Source: Theobroma cacao | Taxonomy: Eukaryota > Streptophyta > Magnoliopsida > Malvales > Malvaceae | Direction: 5' to 3' | DNA length: 64,000 bases | Assembly (NCBI RefSeq): GCF_000208745.1 | Contig: NC_030856.1 | Location: 20,848,710-20,912,709 of the forward strand | Shown here: one piece after another, positions 10,661-23,741 of the stretch | Layout of the letters: every line of letters begins with the position of its first letter | Position numbering within the stretch: the first letter of the stretch is position 1 | Translations under genes and position numbers: made by a program | The notes under the pieces: model-generated | Told to the model about the DNA's origin: nothing | Databases searched by the model: none | What the model saw: only the letters and a program-made list of their open reading frames with translations

Positions 10661-11952
10661 CATCTCATCTTGTATTACTTTTCTCCAAAATGAAGTATCT
10701 CGAGACTTCATTGCCTCCTCATATGTTTAAGGATCACCTTCACCTTCTACATTAAAGTAGTAACGTAGGTATTCACATGTTTCCTCTCTTGTACCTTCTA
10801 CTAAGCACATGAGGAAATTGGATCTATATGTCTTTGTTTTTCTAATTCTTTTACTTATTCGAAGCTCAATAGTTTTCTCATCATTTTTTGAGAAACGATC
10901 GCTCTTTGTTACTTACTCCTTGGGTCTTGGAATTGATTTAAACCTTGTTTCATTAAAGATAACGTCTTTTGATTCTATGACCGTATTAACGAAATATAAA
11001 TCATTGGGCTCTATCACCATGAAACGATATGCTTTACTATGTTCATCATATCTTATAACTATGCATTCAATTCCTTTTTCACCCAATTTCCTTTTCTTTG
11101 GCTCTGGAACTCTTACTATGGCTCAACATCCCCAACTCTTAAATAATGAAGGATTGGCTTTCGTCTTTTCCATAGTTCATAAGGAGTAGCTTTACTCTTT
11201 TTGTTTAGGATTCTATTTAGTATATGCCAAGTTGTTAATAAGGCTTCACCCCAAAATCCTTTTCCCAAACCTGAATTAGGAAGCAAAGCATTGACCATAT
11301 CCGTAAGAACTTGATTCTTACGTTCCGCTACACCATTTTGTTCTAGTGTGTATGGAGCGGTGGTCTCGTGACTAATTCCAATGGACTCAAAATACTCAGG
11401 ATCATAATATTCATCTCCTCTATCACTTCATAAACATTTAATAAACAATTCACAACACAATTCAACTTCTCTTTTATAAATTATAAATTTCTCCATTGCT
11501 TTATCTTTAGTATGCAATAAGTAAACATAGCAATATTTAGAGAAGTCATCAATAAATGTTACGAAGTATTTCTTTCCACTGATAGAAGGAGTACTATGCA
11601 TGTCACAAACATCAGAATGTATTAATTCAAGTAATTTTGTGCTTCTTTCTACCTTAGGAAATGAGCTTCTTGTGATTTTAGTGACCATACATGTCTTGCA
11701 CATATCATTATTTTCATCAATGTTAGGTATTAATTCTAATTTAGCCATTTCATACATTCTTCTATAATGAACATGACCTAATCTATTATGCCATAAATTA
11801 GTTAGGACTGCTTTACTATCATGAACATTAAATGAGGCATCAAAATAAATAGAACTAGTAATATTCTTATTGACATTAAGCATGAACATGTTTTCACAAT
11901 AATATCCGCTTCCCACATAATGTCCACCTTTTGTAAAGATGAACTTATCCAC
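10661..11952 (-). pseudogene. Copia integrase (broken)
   Basis: The minus strand encodes the zinc-binding region LWHNRLGHVHYRRM followed by CKTC, then the start of the catalytic core (HSDVCDM and FVTFIDDFSKYCYVYLL). A second piece at 11298-11116 has GFWGEALLT and SKATPYELW. In-frame stops occur between these pieces and most of 10700-11100 is in scrambled frames. The frame is separated from the protease by one stop at 11953. Confidence 0.82.
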
Positions 11953-12207
11953 TTAAAATATTAATTTGAAGCCATATTTATTCAACAAGCCACTTGACAC
12001 AAGGTTCTTTCTAACTTCCAGAACATAGTAAACATTGTTTAGTATAAGTATCTTTCCAGAAGTAAACATAAGTTCCACGGTGCCTTTTCCTTTCACTTGT
12101 GTAGTGGAGAAATTTCCCATGTATAGCACGTTTCCATCATTAACTTCTTCCAAAGTCTTGAAGAAGCTTTTGTTGTTGCATACATGATTAGTTGCACCAA
12201 TGTCAAT
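11953..12207 (-). pseudogene. Copia protease (broken)
   Basis: The minus strand encodes WIDIGATNHVC, the aspartic protease active site in Copia form, with Ile where Ser or Thr is usual (D-I-G-A). It is followed by typical sequence reaching VRKNLVSSGLL. The Trp codon just before this lies at the edge of the target repeat CCACC, and the matching upstream codons are beyond the solo LTR at 15305. Confidence 0.8.
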
Positions 12208-12212
12208 CCACC

Positions 12213-15200
12213 TGTCAAGCCCGACCTTATAAAATACTTGCAATGTCATTCATATGATTGACAATATACTTGCATACTTGGAAAGCCCCGAAAGAAAAAT
12301 CGTTAAAAGATGATAATGTACTAAATGGTACAATTAAGTTAATTTAAGCATCGAACTAGATCAAATAGAGAATTTAAAATGAAATTAAGAATATTAAAGT
12401 CCCAGAATAGTTTAATATGGTAATTTGGAGTTCGAGGATCAATTTGGAGTCAAACCGAAATTTTCACTATTCAAGGGCAAAATAGTCATTTCCCACCTAG
12501 GGACACAATGGGAATTTTAAGAAAAGATTTTTTTTGGCCCCATTTGACTTATTGGAGTATGATTTGAGGTTTAGAAGTGAAAAAGTTTAATTCTGGTGAT
12601 TTCTAGAGTGTAGGGGCAAAATCGTAATTTTGCACCCACGGACAAAATTTGAGATTTTGAGAGAATTTAGATCAAATTTGACAAATTGGAGAATGGTATG
12701 AGTATAAGGGATGAAAAATATGTCTATGGGCAATTTTTCAATTTTTGGGGTAAAAATGTAATTTTTGACTTTTACGGGGGTCAAAGTGTAAATTTTAAAA
12801 AATTACTCCACCAAGACTTTGGATAAGTCTGAGAATTTTATCTAAGCTATGGATATGTGGGACAAGTGTATGGTGAAAATTTGGAAACAAATGGATAGCT
12901 AGAATTTAAGGAATTAATAAAAAAAAAAATAATAATATTATATTATTTTAGCCTTTAACAAGGTCAAAATTTCCTGAATTCTCATCTTCTTCAAGCTGTC
13001 CAAACCAGGAGAGAAAAGGGGGAAAAGAAATAAGAATCCTACCTGAAAAATTTGGAGAAAATCAAGAGAAATCAAGAAATCAAGCATTAAAAAGGTAAAT
13101 TTCATTGATTTTCCTTGTGATTTTCACTACCCATGCATTTTTTTCTCATTTCCATGCAAAATTAGAAAGTGGGTATGGACACCCATGCTGGCCAAACCTC
13201 CATGGATGAGTTTTGAGCTTGAGTTTTGGTTGATTTTAATTGAATTAAGTGATTTTAGTTAGGTTATATTGAAATATAGCAAAAATAAGCTAGAGATATA
13301 ATTTTCTCCCATTGAAACCCATTATGCCGAATTTTCTAGGGGAATATTGGCTGCTGATCTTGATGTTTATTTGAGGAATTATGATGAATAATGATGAATT
13401 ATGAGCCTAGAAAAATAATGGGAATTTTCGGAGCAAAAATATGAATTTTTACCCACTAGGGGTATTTTCGTAATTTGCTATCGAGACTGATAATTTGCAC
13501 CACACTGAGGGACATTAAGTCAATTTGGGTGCAATTGAGGTATAGAAACTGAAAAAAATTAATTTGGAGTTTAAACGGACGCGTATATCAATTTATCGGG
13601 TAAAAGACCGAAATAGGCTAACACCGCATTTAGGCAAAAATTTAGACATTTTTGCATTCCATATCAAGCATTAGTAGTCTAAATTAGTTTAATTTCAATT
13701 TAGTACCAATGTGGTGAATTTCTCGATTTTGTACTGTGTCAAGGTGGTGAGTCCTCTGATAAAGGCAAGAGAATTGCACCCGAGGACCAATAGTCTGAGT
13801 ATTTCGAAAATCCTCACTCTAGACACGGTGAGTAACCTTACCATCATTTTAATTATCTAAAGTATGTTTTTATTCGGTTTTGGTGAATTTTATGAAAATG
13901 AGTTCAAATGGTAAATTTTTATGTTTTGTAAACAAAATGAGTTTAAATGAAAATATTTTATAAATTGTCTTGAAACGAAATAACGATTTTGAAAATAGAG
14001 TAATTGGAGACCACTGATATGTTGTAAATTTAAAATTGAATTAATGGCTTATGTTATTGTATTGGCATGACTGGCTGGGCTGTGTTTTTTATGAATTGTA
14101 TGAATTGCTTTATTTTACCCTTGCAGGCTGGGTAGTAATATATTAGCCCTGTCATGCTGTCAAAATTTTATTGTATGGTGGGTTTGACCTGCTGCAGTGG
14201 GCTGGATTCTGTGGACTAGCCTATTAGAGGGGCACGGAATCCTGTTATATTTTTACCTCGGTTGGAGAGGCGAGTAGGGTAACTCCTGAGGTATAACTTT
14301 TAGAGTTCACTTCACGCCAAACCACCTCGTGAAGGGGAACTCGGCCAACGTCAAGGAATGGCTATGTTTTCAAAATAAAAACATGACTTTCTAATAGCCT
14401 TGGCGGACTCAGTTGGGATAGCCCTCGGCCAAGGTATCCCAAATAACTGAGTATGATAATAATTTTTGGCATGAGCCAAGCTTTTTAAGAAATTCATAAG
14501 CCATACTGATTACTTGCTTTAAATAAATTGATTTCATTTGGTTGAAATAAGTTGAAAGATGATAAATTACAGTTTGATGAAATGTTTTAATAGTCTCCTT
14601 TTACTCGACTTTAGATATTTTGAGTGATGTTTGTTTACTCACTGGGATTTTATAATCTCACCACCCTCATTTCCACCCATTTCAGGCTCAGAATAGATTG
14701 TAGATAACTGATATCGGCGAGGATTACAGTTGAACTTGCCACATCCAAAGACTGTAGGTTCATTTCTTTTGATACTTTTGGTCATTCGTGGGCCCACGTG
14801 TCACTGTAAATTAAATTCTATACTTTGGTTATCTGTATTACGGTATGTAAGAATTTATTTTGCTTTTACGCTATAAAAATTATTTATGCAGTGTTCTTAA
14901 AATATCGTTTTATGTGAAAATTGAATATTTTATTGAATATTTTTATTTTATTATAACAGTCATAATTCCATTTTAAACGAATGTTTTAGACATCCAAAAT
15001 TATTTTTGATTATGAAATATGTGTTTTTCACTTACATACTATATTTTTAACTGATTTTGAGATTTTTGAGATAAATGACCAAAATATCCCTGTGAGACGA
15101 AAATTATTATTTTATTTGTTTAAGTTGCAAACAGTTTAAAATCTTTTAGAATGTGGTATTTGGCAACAGTTACCCACAGGGGAAATGAGAAGATGATATT

Positions 15201-15299
15201 AAAGCCTTGCGGGGTTCCGATTGACATTCCGGGTAATGAATGTCGATTGAGACGTCGCGACGGTTGTCACGGGCTCAATGGGAGTTCTGGGTCATGACA
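12213..15299 (+). mobile_element. Solo LTR, LARD/Tekay subfamily (3087 bp), TSD CCACC
   Basis: Begins TGTCAAGCCC and ends GGTCATGACA. It is flanked by perfect 5-bp repeats CCACC at 12208-12212 and 15300-15304. It is similar in reverse complement to the LTRs of the noncoding element at 35520-45792. It splits the old Copia element between gag and protease; the flanking codons join in frame. The conserved 23-bp hairpin is present at 14311-14333. Confidence 0.94.
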
Positions 15300-15304
15300 C
15301 CACC

Positions 15305-15935
15305 ATAATCCATTATCTTGGAAAAGATTGTCCTCGGAAACCACAGCCACAAAGTTGTTGTGGTTCACACCTTGTGTCTTGTTTCTTAAAAGTCTACATT
15401 CCGCCTTAAAGTGACCAAGTTTGTTACAATGGAAACATGGCCCTTTTTTGTTCCTTTTGAACTTATGACTTTTGTCATTCATACCTGCGGAATGTTTTCT
15501 TTTGTTGCGTAAGACCAACTTGTTCGATGGTTTGTGTTCCATCACATGGACCTTTGAAGTCTCAAGATTCTTTTCATTAGAATCTTTTTCATCTTGCTTG
15601 ACTTCTTCTTGCTTATGATAATCTTCTTCTATTCAAAGATGATTACCAAGGTCCTCAAGAGACATATCCTCCTTTTTATGTTTTAGAAATTTCTTTGTGT
15701 CTCTCCATGAAGGGGGAAGCTTATCAATTATTGAAGAAACCACAATAGCTTCATCCATTTTAAGACCATATTTCCTAAAGCTATTGAGAATGCGTTCAAG
15801 CACATGCAATTGTTCCATAACAGAATGATTATAAATCATTTTATAGTTATTGAAACGACTAACCAGGAATTTTTTGCTGATTGCATCTTCCGGCATGTAT
15901 CTTGCTTCCAACTTGTCCCAAAGTTAACTTGTATT
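15305..15935 (-). pseudogene. Copia gag with CCHC zinc knuckle (broken)
   Basis: The minus strand has LEARYMPEDAISKKFLVSRF near its start, a helical gag region, and a zinc knuckle CFHCNKLGHFKAEC near 15440-15400. It then runs through DNGLWW into the interrupted protease. Two open segments (15911-15633 and 15545-15267) are separated by stops. The N-terminal part of gag and the 5' LTR were not found. Gag packages element RNA in a particle. Confidence 0.8.
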
Positions 15936-15950
15936 GATTGATTCAGGGAT

Positions 15951-17125
15951 TTAGACATAGTATGTTGAATTCGATTAGTTGAACTAATGTATCATAAACT
16001 TAATCTATCTCTAACGAATGAATAACATAATTGACTCGGTTAGTGTTAGCGTTACTATCAACAACTTTCCTCCCTTGAACTCCCTCCTCTTCTTTCTCTT
16101 CTTTGGACTTAAAGAGTGTGCCAAAGATGAGAGAAGAAATGTAAATTAATAAGGGATAAGATGGTAATTATAATATTTTAAATAATGATTGGATTCATGA
16201 ATACCTTCTTAGTAATTACTTCTACTAATTGTTGCAAACACTCATTGTTGTTGTTTCATTGCCCTATTCTCAAATTTCTCAAAAGATCACATGGTGATGG
16301 CATGATTATTGTCTTTGAGTTGGGTACTTTATGTGTTAAATTATTACTCTCTAACCAAGATTAAGATTATGTCCATATGGTAGTACATTCACCCTGCATC
16401 CAAGACTTTGCAATTTCTTTATATTAAGATGTAATTATTTTCATATATATATAGGCGAAAAGGAGAAAAGCTGGATGGGAGAATGAGGGATTACGAGATT
16501 TAAAATGAAAAAGAGGAAAAATGAATAAGAAAAGTCAACAATAAAGAAGTTAAAACTATAAAGATTGGATAATAGGTGAAAAAAAAAAGAGAATATTTTC
16601 TTTTTATTAAAATTTATTTGTACTTATTATTAAAAGAACCCCTAAGGGGAATTCTTTTGCTGAATTCATTCTCCAAGTGGCAGTCTTTATTAAAGTTAAA
16701 TTACCGAAAAATACCATGTGGGTTGAGGAAAAATAAATTTGCCTTTGAGGTTAAAAAATGACACTTAATTATGGTGTGTTTTTTATTATTACTTTTCTAC
16801 TTAACACCACTAATTTTATTTTAAATTTTTACTAGTATGAAGAAAATTCACAATATATATATATATATATGTAGGACAATTTGGTGTCACATTTTTAAAT
16901 CATAGGAGGTAAATTATACTGAATCAAACAACATGATAATTTTTTATTCTTTAGTCTTTTCTAAATAAATTTTTTATTCTTTATTTAGATAACATAAATA
17001 AAATTAAAAAATATATATCAAAAAAATAAAAATAATTAAAAATCAATAATCTACTATATAAACAATCCTTTTCGGAGGTTCAATGCTACATTTCGAAATT
17101 GGAAATGGTGACATTAAGCAATTTA
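15951..17125. other. AT-rich interval without a gene
   Basis: No gene or element is recognisable. An AT dinucleotide run lies at about 16854-16871. The frames seen (such as 16576-16761) are short and lysine-rich and have no domain. Confidence 0.5.
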
Positions 17126-17289
17126 TTACCGAGGGAAATTGTGAAAAATACCCTTCGTCATAAGCCCAATTCAAAAATGACTTCCTTTATAATTTTAACT
17201 ATTTTTAGTCAATTTTTGGCATGACTTGACCACTACACCCTTTAAACCATTTCCTCCAAATTAAATGATCTTGGTTTTCTCTATCCTGC
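17126..17289. mobile_element. MULE-like element Y, left terminus
   Basis: The sequence starting TTACCGAGGG aligns with the reverse complement of the right terminus of the MULE-like element at 46716-50412, reading inward through aaatacccttcgtcataag, tataattttaactatttttag and ccctttaaacc. It is interrupted at 17290 by the Tekay element and resumes at 27932. No matching opposite terminus was found, so this copy is probably truncated. Confidence 0.6.
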
Positions 17290-20118
17290 TGTCACGACCG
17301 GGAACCTCCCTCGGGCTCATGACAATTGCCGCGACGTCCCGATTTACACTCATTACCCGGAATGCCAATCGGAACCCCGCAAGGCTTACGTATCAGTTTC
17401 TTACCTTTCTTGTGAGTAATCGTTGTTAAACATTCCGTTTTAAACAATTACCAGTTGTTTCCGGCTCAAGTAAATCAAAAGACAAAATTATTTTAAAAAG
17501 ATTTATAGACAAATATTACTATTCAAAATATTTATTAAAATATAGCATTTTTATATAAAACAATATTTATAGAAACATGTGTAAGTAAAATAAATTCATA
17601 CATACAATAATTTACAAAGTTATAATGTACAATAATAATTACAATGACAAGTGGCCCATAAATACATCAAGTGTTGGTGATAGTAACTTACTGTCTGTGA
17701 GATAGAGGGGTCAACTGAAATTCTCGACAAAATTGGGTATCTACAAGCTATCATAGGCTTGAAATATTTGGAAAGGAGGTGGGTGAGATTTTGCATTCCC
17801 AGTGAGTAAACAAACATTATTATAAATATCTAAAGGCAAGTAAAATGGAGGCTAGTTTAAACAACAAATCACAAACCATTTCATAAGGTTTTCAATTTAT
17901 TTCTTAAACCATAAAATATTTGTAATTTACCAAAACAGTTATTAAGGCTTATGACTTTTATTAAAAACAGGGCTCAAGCCAAAAACAAATCCTCGGGGAT
18001 ACCTTGGTCGAGGCATCTAACCGAGTCTGCCAAGGTTGTTAAGATATTTACATGTTAAACACATGTTAGTTTTGAAAACAAGTCGTTCCTTGGTGTTGGC
18101 CGAGTTGCACATTCACGTGGGGGTTCGACGTGAAGTGAGCTCTAACACTACCCCGGGAGTTACCCTCCTCGACTCTACAATCGGAGTAACTATATAACCG
18201 GATTTACCGTGCCCCTTTAATAGGCAGTCCATGGAAACTCGTCACTATAGTGACTAAACCCACCAATTTTAATAAAATTTTGACAATATAACGTGGCTTT
18301 TATTTATATACCTAGCTTGCATAGTAAAAGACAGCTTACATAAATTCCCAATGCAATAGTAAAATATAGCCACATATATTCATATATCATAAGCCATTCA
18401 TAGAAAAATATATTGTTCAAGACAATTGGCAGCCTCTCATTTACTCAATTGCATAATTAAAAGTTTCTTATTTCAGATAATCAACACAATATATTTATTT
18501 GTCACATTTATTTCTAAAACATCAAAAGTCCCATTTTAATCTCATTTTCGTTTCATAAAATACATAAAGAGCATTTAAAAATAAACTCTAGATAATTTAC
18601 AATAATAATAGGTTTACTCACTGTTTGTACAAGTTAAATGCTTTCTAGGTACCCTGATCACTATTCGTCGGGTACGACTTCCTTACATTTACCGGAAGGC
18701 TCTCCACCTAGACACATTGCAAAAATTATACAGTTCACCACATTGATGCTAAATCACTATATAATTGACTTAAATCCTATACTAATGCATGGTATGAAAT
18801 GCAATAGCCTAAAACGGCTTAAACGCAGTATTAACCTATTTTTGGCACTTTACCCGATAAATTCCTAACGTGCTCCATTTTAGCTCTAAATTGTCCCATT
18901 TTCTCTCCAACATTTTTAACCATTAAATATCAGCCAATAACCTTATAAAATCACCAAAATCAGCTCACTTTCGTCCTTGGAAAATTCGGCCAAAAATGGG
19001 ACATTAACTCGATTAATTTTTCACGTTGTTTTTCTATCACATTTAACCATTTTTCATCGTTTTCTCTTCATTTCTCTTAGAATAAAAATCAGTTCATCAT
19101 CATTGTACATCATTGAATATTCGGCCAAGGGTGGGTATTGTGAAAATTTCATGCTTTCTTGCCCAATTTGATTTCTATACACATTTAACTAACTAAAACT
19201 ACCAATTTAACTAAGAATCAAAACCTAAAAAATTCAAAATCCTCTCCCTTGAAATTCGGCCAGCCCTTGGTATCACTTTTTTATCTCTCTCCTCAAGCAC
19301 GCTAAATGGAAACAAAGGCATAGGAAAGGTAGAAATCAAGCCAAAGTCGAAAAATCTTACCGTTAGACGCGTAAACAGACGAAAAACGCGAATTTCCCTT
19401 TGAATTTTCTAGTTTTCCTTTGGTTTTTCTCTTTTCTTCCTTTCCTCTCTATTTTCTCTCCTATTTTCTCCTTATGGCAGACCATCACATGATGTGGGGT
19501 TTAAATGGGCTGATTTTCCTTTAAAATAATATTAAATCATTAAAAAGTGCCATGTGTCACTTTCCCATTGGCCCGTTTTTAAATTTTGTCCTTTAAACTT
19601 TAATTTTTCACCACTTAAAATACCATAGTTATTCATACAAAAAATAAATAAATCTTATGATTTTGACAAGTTTTGTGTGGTGAAAATTAAGGTTTTACCC
19701 CGGGACGACAAAATTACCGTTTTGCCCTATGTTTCGAAAATTGCCGAAATTGAAAATTTTCACTTCCTATCACTAAATTATACTCCAAATAGTTAATCTT
19801 GGTCAAAAATTTCACTCCATGATCAAATTATTATCTTAGTTGGCAAAATGACAATTTTGCTCCTAAACATCAAAATTTTCAATTTTTCCCCAAATGAACC
19901 CTCGAACTCCGAACAATCATTTTTAGTCATTCCTGGACTATAAAATATTAAATTTCATCCTACGATTCCTATTTGAACTAGTTTGAGGTTAAATCAATTC
20001 AAGTGTACCGTTAGGTATAATATCGGGTTTCGTCTATTCTTAAGGACTTTCCTAGTGTAATAACATGCTACTCAGTGCATGTATGTCACGACATGTGTTT
20101 ATAGGGTCGGGTTTTACA
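17290..20118 (-). repeat. 3' LTR of the Tekay element
   Basis: On the plus strand begins TGTCACGACC and ends GGTTTTACA. It aligns with 25101-27931 throughout at high similarity. The conserved hairpin lies at 18112-18134. Confidence 0.95.
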
Positions 20119-20133
20119 ATTCTACCCCCCTAA
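20119..20133 (-). promoter_or_regulatory. Polypurine tract of the Tekay element
   Basis: On the minus strand reads TAGGGGGGTAGAAT directly before the 3' LTR. It would prime second-strand DNA synthesis. Confidence 0.8.
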
Positions 20134-20717
20134 ATCTCAAAATTTCATTTACCAGATTTGATAAATAGATGCGGGTATTGGTTCCTCATCTGATGCTCTA
20201 CTTCCCATGTCATTTCCTCCATTCGAGCACTTTTCGACAACACTTTGACCATTGAAATACTCTTGTTCCTCAATACTCAATCCTTTCGATCCAAGATACT
20301 CACAGGTTGCACATCGAACTTCAAATCGTCATGCAACTCGATCGGAGGTGCTTTGAGAATGTGAGAGGGATCTGGTACATATTTCTTAAGCATGGAGACA
20401 TGGAAAACGTTGTGGATCCGATCTAACTTCGGAGGTAGTTCTAACCAATAAGCCACTGGTCCAATTCTCTCAATGATTCGGAATGGTCCAATATACCTCG
20501 GGTTAAGCTTTCCCCACTTCACAAATTGAATCACACCTTTCCACGGAGAAACCTTAAGAAAAACTCTATCATCAATCTCAAACTCCAAATCTTTTCTCCG
20601 TTTATCTGCATAACTCTTTTGCCTAGCCTGGGCTACCTTTAGCCTCTCTCGTATAACCTTGATCTTGTCATTAGTTAGATCAATCAATTCCACACTAACT
20701 AACTTTCTTTCACCCAC
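20134..20717 (-). pseudogene. Tekay integrase C-terminus and chromodomain-like tail
   Basis: The minus strand begins in [15 protein letters not shown] and contains [20 protein letters not shown] and the GPF/Y-type region [24 protein letters not shown]. It then has the [15 protein letters not shown] stretch and VSILDRKD. A frame change leads into the tail with ARMEEMTWEVEHQMR ending near 20134. In chromoviruses this tail can direct integration to marked chromatin. The chromodomain is degenerate and its aromatic cage cannot be judged. Confidence 0.85.
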
Positions 20718-20723
20718 TTCATC

Positions 20724-21416
20724 CTAACAAAGTGGAGTACGACATTTCCTTCCATGTAAAGCTTCGTATAGTGCCATACCAATGCTAGACTGGAAGCTGT
20801 TGTTGTAAGCAAATTCCACTAACGGCAAGTGTCTATCCCAACTCCCAAGAAAATCCATGACACAAGCCCTCAACATGTCCTCCATAGTCTGGATAGTCCT
20901 CTCTGACTGACTAACCGTCTGTGGGTGAAAAGCAGTGCTAAATTTCAATTTGGTTTCGAGAGCTTCTTGAAATTTCAGCCAAAATCGAGAAGTGAATCGA
21001 GGATCTTGGTTTGACACTATAGAAATGGGAACTCCATGTAGCCTGTCAATCTCATTTATATAGAGCTGAGCCAGCTTCTCAATAGAGTATGTACTATGGA
21101 TAGCTAAAAAGTGAGCGAACTTAGTCAATCGATCTACGATCACCCAGATCGCATTCTTTCCCCTCTGTGTTCGCGGCAGTCCCAAAAAAAAATCCATAGT
21201 TACATGCTCCCATTTCCACTCGGGAATAGATAAAGACTGAAGTGTACCTGCTGGCTTCTGATGCTCCGCCTTAACTTGCTGACATACGAGACACTTTGCT
21301 ACGAATTCTGTTACGTCTCGCTTTATACCTGGCCACCAATAATTCTCCCTGATAGTCCTATACATCTTGGTGCTTCCAGGATGTAATGCATAGGCAGATG
21401 AATGGGCTTCTTTCAT
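20724..21416 (-). pseudogene. Tekay integrase core
   Basis: An open frame of 230 codons. It has an H-H-C-C zinc-binding end (HSSAYALHPGS ... CLVCQQVK), the first catalytic Asp at TMDFFLGLPR, and the catalytic Glu in SERTIQTMEDM. The second catalytic Asp, normally in an SDRD context, reads SNQD here: Asp-to-Asn and Arg-to-Gln, both explained by G-to-A changes. The stretch before SERT reads FHPQTVSQ instead of the usual DGQ form. The enzyme would insert the DNA copy into the chromosome; this copy is very likely inactive. Confidence 0.9.
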
Positions 21417-21431
21417 GATCGTCTGTCTCAG

Positions 21432-22007
21432 CTAGTTTCCCTCAAGAACATAAACTCGGTCTCTAAACATCAAGAAGTTATCCTCTCTGAATTTGAATTC
21501 ACTGGCTCCCTCATCTGTCAATTTTTGAATTTCTTTTCTTAACTCATCATCAGACCTCTGAATGTCCTTGATATGATTAAGTAATGAAGGTCGCACAATG
21601 AAGCTTGCCAATAAGGATCCATCCTCACCATTTCTGAATTGGACCCCAAGAGATTTCATCTCTAGTAATGCTGGAAAATAACAACTCTGAAGTGTTGCTA
21701 TAGACGATGAAGACTTATGACTTAAAGCATCAGCTACAACGTTCGCCTTTCCCGGATGATAGTCTATCACCAAGTCATAATCTTTTATCAACTCCAGCCA
21801 TCGCCTTTGCCTCAAATTAAGCTCCTTCTAAGTGAGCAAATATTTTAAACTCTTGTGATCCGTAAATATCCAACAATGCTCACCATACAAGTAATGCCTC
21901 CAGATTTTTAAAGTAAACACCACTGCTGCTAACTCAAAATCATGGGTAGGGTAATTTGCTTCATGCCTCTTTAGCTGTCTAGAAGCATAAGCCACAACTT
22001 TTTCATC
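21432..22007 (-). pseudogene. Tekay RNase H and linker
   Basis: Downstream of [15 protein letters not shown] comes a stop at 22005-22007 (TAG, probably from CAG). Then come the RNase H parts [19 protein letters not shown], a second TAG, and an open segment from [15 protein letters not shown] through [16 protein letters not shown]. It joins the integrase after one more stop. Confidence 0.82.
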
Positions 22008-23134
22008 CTACATCAACACACACCCTAACCCCAACTTAGATGCATCACTGTACACCACAAATTCTTTTCCATTAACAAGAAGTGTTAAAACGGGAGCGGA
22101 GTTTAACCGTTTCTTTAGCTCCTGAAATCGACTTTCACGCACATCGTCCCACTTAAACTTAACTCCCTTATGAGTTAGATGGGTCAAAGAAGCTACTATT
22201 AAGGAAAACCCCTGAACAAACCTCCGATAATAATCGTCTAATCCGAGGAAACTACGAATCTCCGTCACTGTCTTAGGTTGCTCCCATTGTAAAATTGCGT
22301 CTATCTTCTTGGGATCAACATATATTCCAACTCCTGATACTACGTGTCCCAAGAATACCACTTCCTGTAACCAAAACTCACACTTCGAAAACTTTGCATA
22401 AAACTGTCTTTCCCGCAAAGTTTGTAATACTATACGCAAGTGCGTAGCGTGCTCATCATTATCTTTCAAGTAAACCAGGATGTCATCAATGAACACAATA
22501 ACAAACTTGTCCAAGTAAAGGTGGAACATCCTGTTCATGAGATCCATAAAAGCTGCCGGTGCGTTAGTTAACTCGAAAGGCATGACCAAGAACTCATAAT
22601 GACCGTACCAAGTCTCGAACGCTATCTTGAGTACATCCTGTTCTTTAATCCTCAACTGATGATACCCAAACCTCATATCAGCCTTAGAAAACACTGTAGC
22701 TCCCTGTAATTGATCGAAAAGATCATCAATCCTCGACAACGGATACTTGTTCTTAATGGTCATTTTGTTAAGCTATCGGTAATCTATACATAACCGAAGT
22801 GTACCGTCTTTCTTTTCACAAATAAAATCGATGCTCCCCACAGAGATGTACTAGGGCGTATAAAACCCTTGTCCACTAACTCTTGCAACTGTACTTTCAA
22901 CTCCTTCAACTCAGCTGGAGCCATTCTATATGGAGGAATAGAGATAGGGGCAGTACCTGAAAGTAAATCAATAGTAAATTCAAACTCACGATCGGAAGAA
23001 AGTCCAGGTAATTCATCAGGAAATACATTAGGGAACTCACTTACTAGGGGGACATTCTCTAACTTAGGTTCCTCCCTCGATATATCAATCATGTGAGCCA
23101 AGTATGCCGGATATCCCTTTCTCACCAATTTCAA
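22008..23134 (-). pseudogene. Tekay reverse transcriptase
   Basis: Two open segments, 23134-22784 and 22763-22008, are offset by a frameshift near 22800. The first has PPYRMAPAELKELK and the finger region. The second has the catalytic motif at [28 protein letters not shown] and [12 protein letters not shown], and ends in the start of RNase H. The FIDD aspartates are intact, but the frameshift and stops remove function. Confidence 0.88.
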
Positions 23135-23730
23135 ATCTTTGAGGGCCGAGATTACACAAAACGGTAATACTGGATGCTCCCCCGTAAATACAACTTTTGC
23201 TCCCTCTGAACTCTAAAGAATCACTTCTTTCTTAAAACAATCCACCTTTGCTCGATGAGTGGACAACCAATCCATACTTAAGATCAAATCAAAGTCCCGA
23301 ATCTCTAAAGGAATTAAATCACCCATAAATTCTTCTTTCCCAACTTTAATACCACAGTATCTATAATACGTATTTCTTACTAATCTCTTCCTCTAATGGT
23401 GATAGGTTCCTATTTGAGAATGATGCAAATGATATGCTCACGTATGATCTATCGGAGCCCGAATCTATCAAAACATGTGCATCTCTATCAAACACAATCA
23501 TAGTACCTATCACTGTGCTTGGTCAAACTCGGGCTTCATCCTCAGTCACTGTAAAAACCCTGGTCAAAATCTGGGGCTGCGGTCTGGAAGATGACTGCTC
23601 TGGGGTATTACTCCCCATGCCTGACCGTATCACTGGGCCCTGTTTGGACTGTGATCCCGAAGTGTCTCTCCGCGGTATACTAAGACGAGTCGAAGAAGTA
23701 GAAGTAGCTATTGTACCCCGTCTCAACTGA
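23135..23730 (-). pseudogene. Tekay aspartic protease region
   Basis: The minus strand has DRDAHVLIDSGSDRSYV near 23490-23440, with the D-S-G active-site triad of retroelement proteases. It is preceded by PQILTRVFTVTEDEARV. Downstream the frame is broken by several stops before the reverse transcriptase. The protease would cut the polyprotein. Confidence 0.78.
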
Positions 23731-23741
23731 GGACAATATCT

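Larger units (their letters stand above)
5125..15950 (-). mobile_element. Old Copia (TNT1-like) element, interrupted by two solo LTRs
   Basis: Reading on the minus strand, domains occur in Copia order: gag with a CCHC knuckle (15930-15305), protease (12207-11953), integrase (11952-10700), reverse transcriptase (10660-9966) and RNase H (7134-6290), then a 3' non-coding part and the 3' LTR. Two solo LTRs of a different superfamily (12213-15299 and 7135-9960) cut it, each between exact 5-bp direct repeats; removing them restores reading continuity. The 5' LTR and the gag N-terminus were not found beyond about 15950, so the element looks truncated there. It has numerous stops and frameshifts and is dead. 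The gag and integrase sequence is closest to the TNT 1-94 type; the lineage (Tork-like) is inferred. Confidence 0.88.

Noticed and set aside
15951..16500. Possible 5' LTR of the old Copia element
   Set aside because: No similarity to 5125-5818 and no primer-binding site could be seen.
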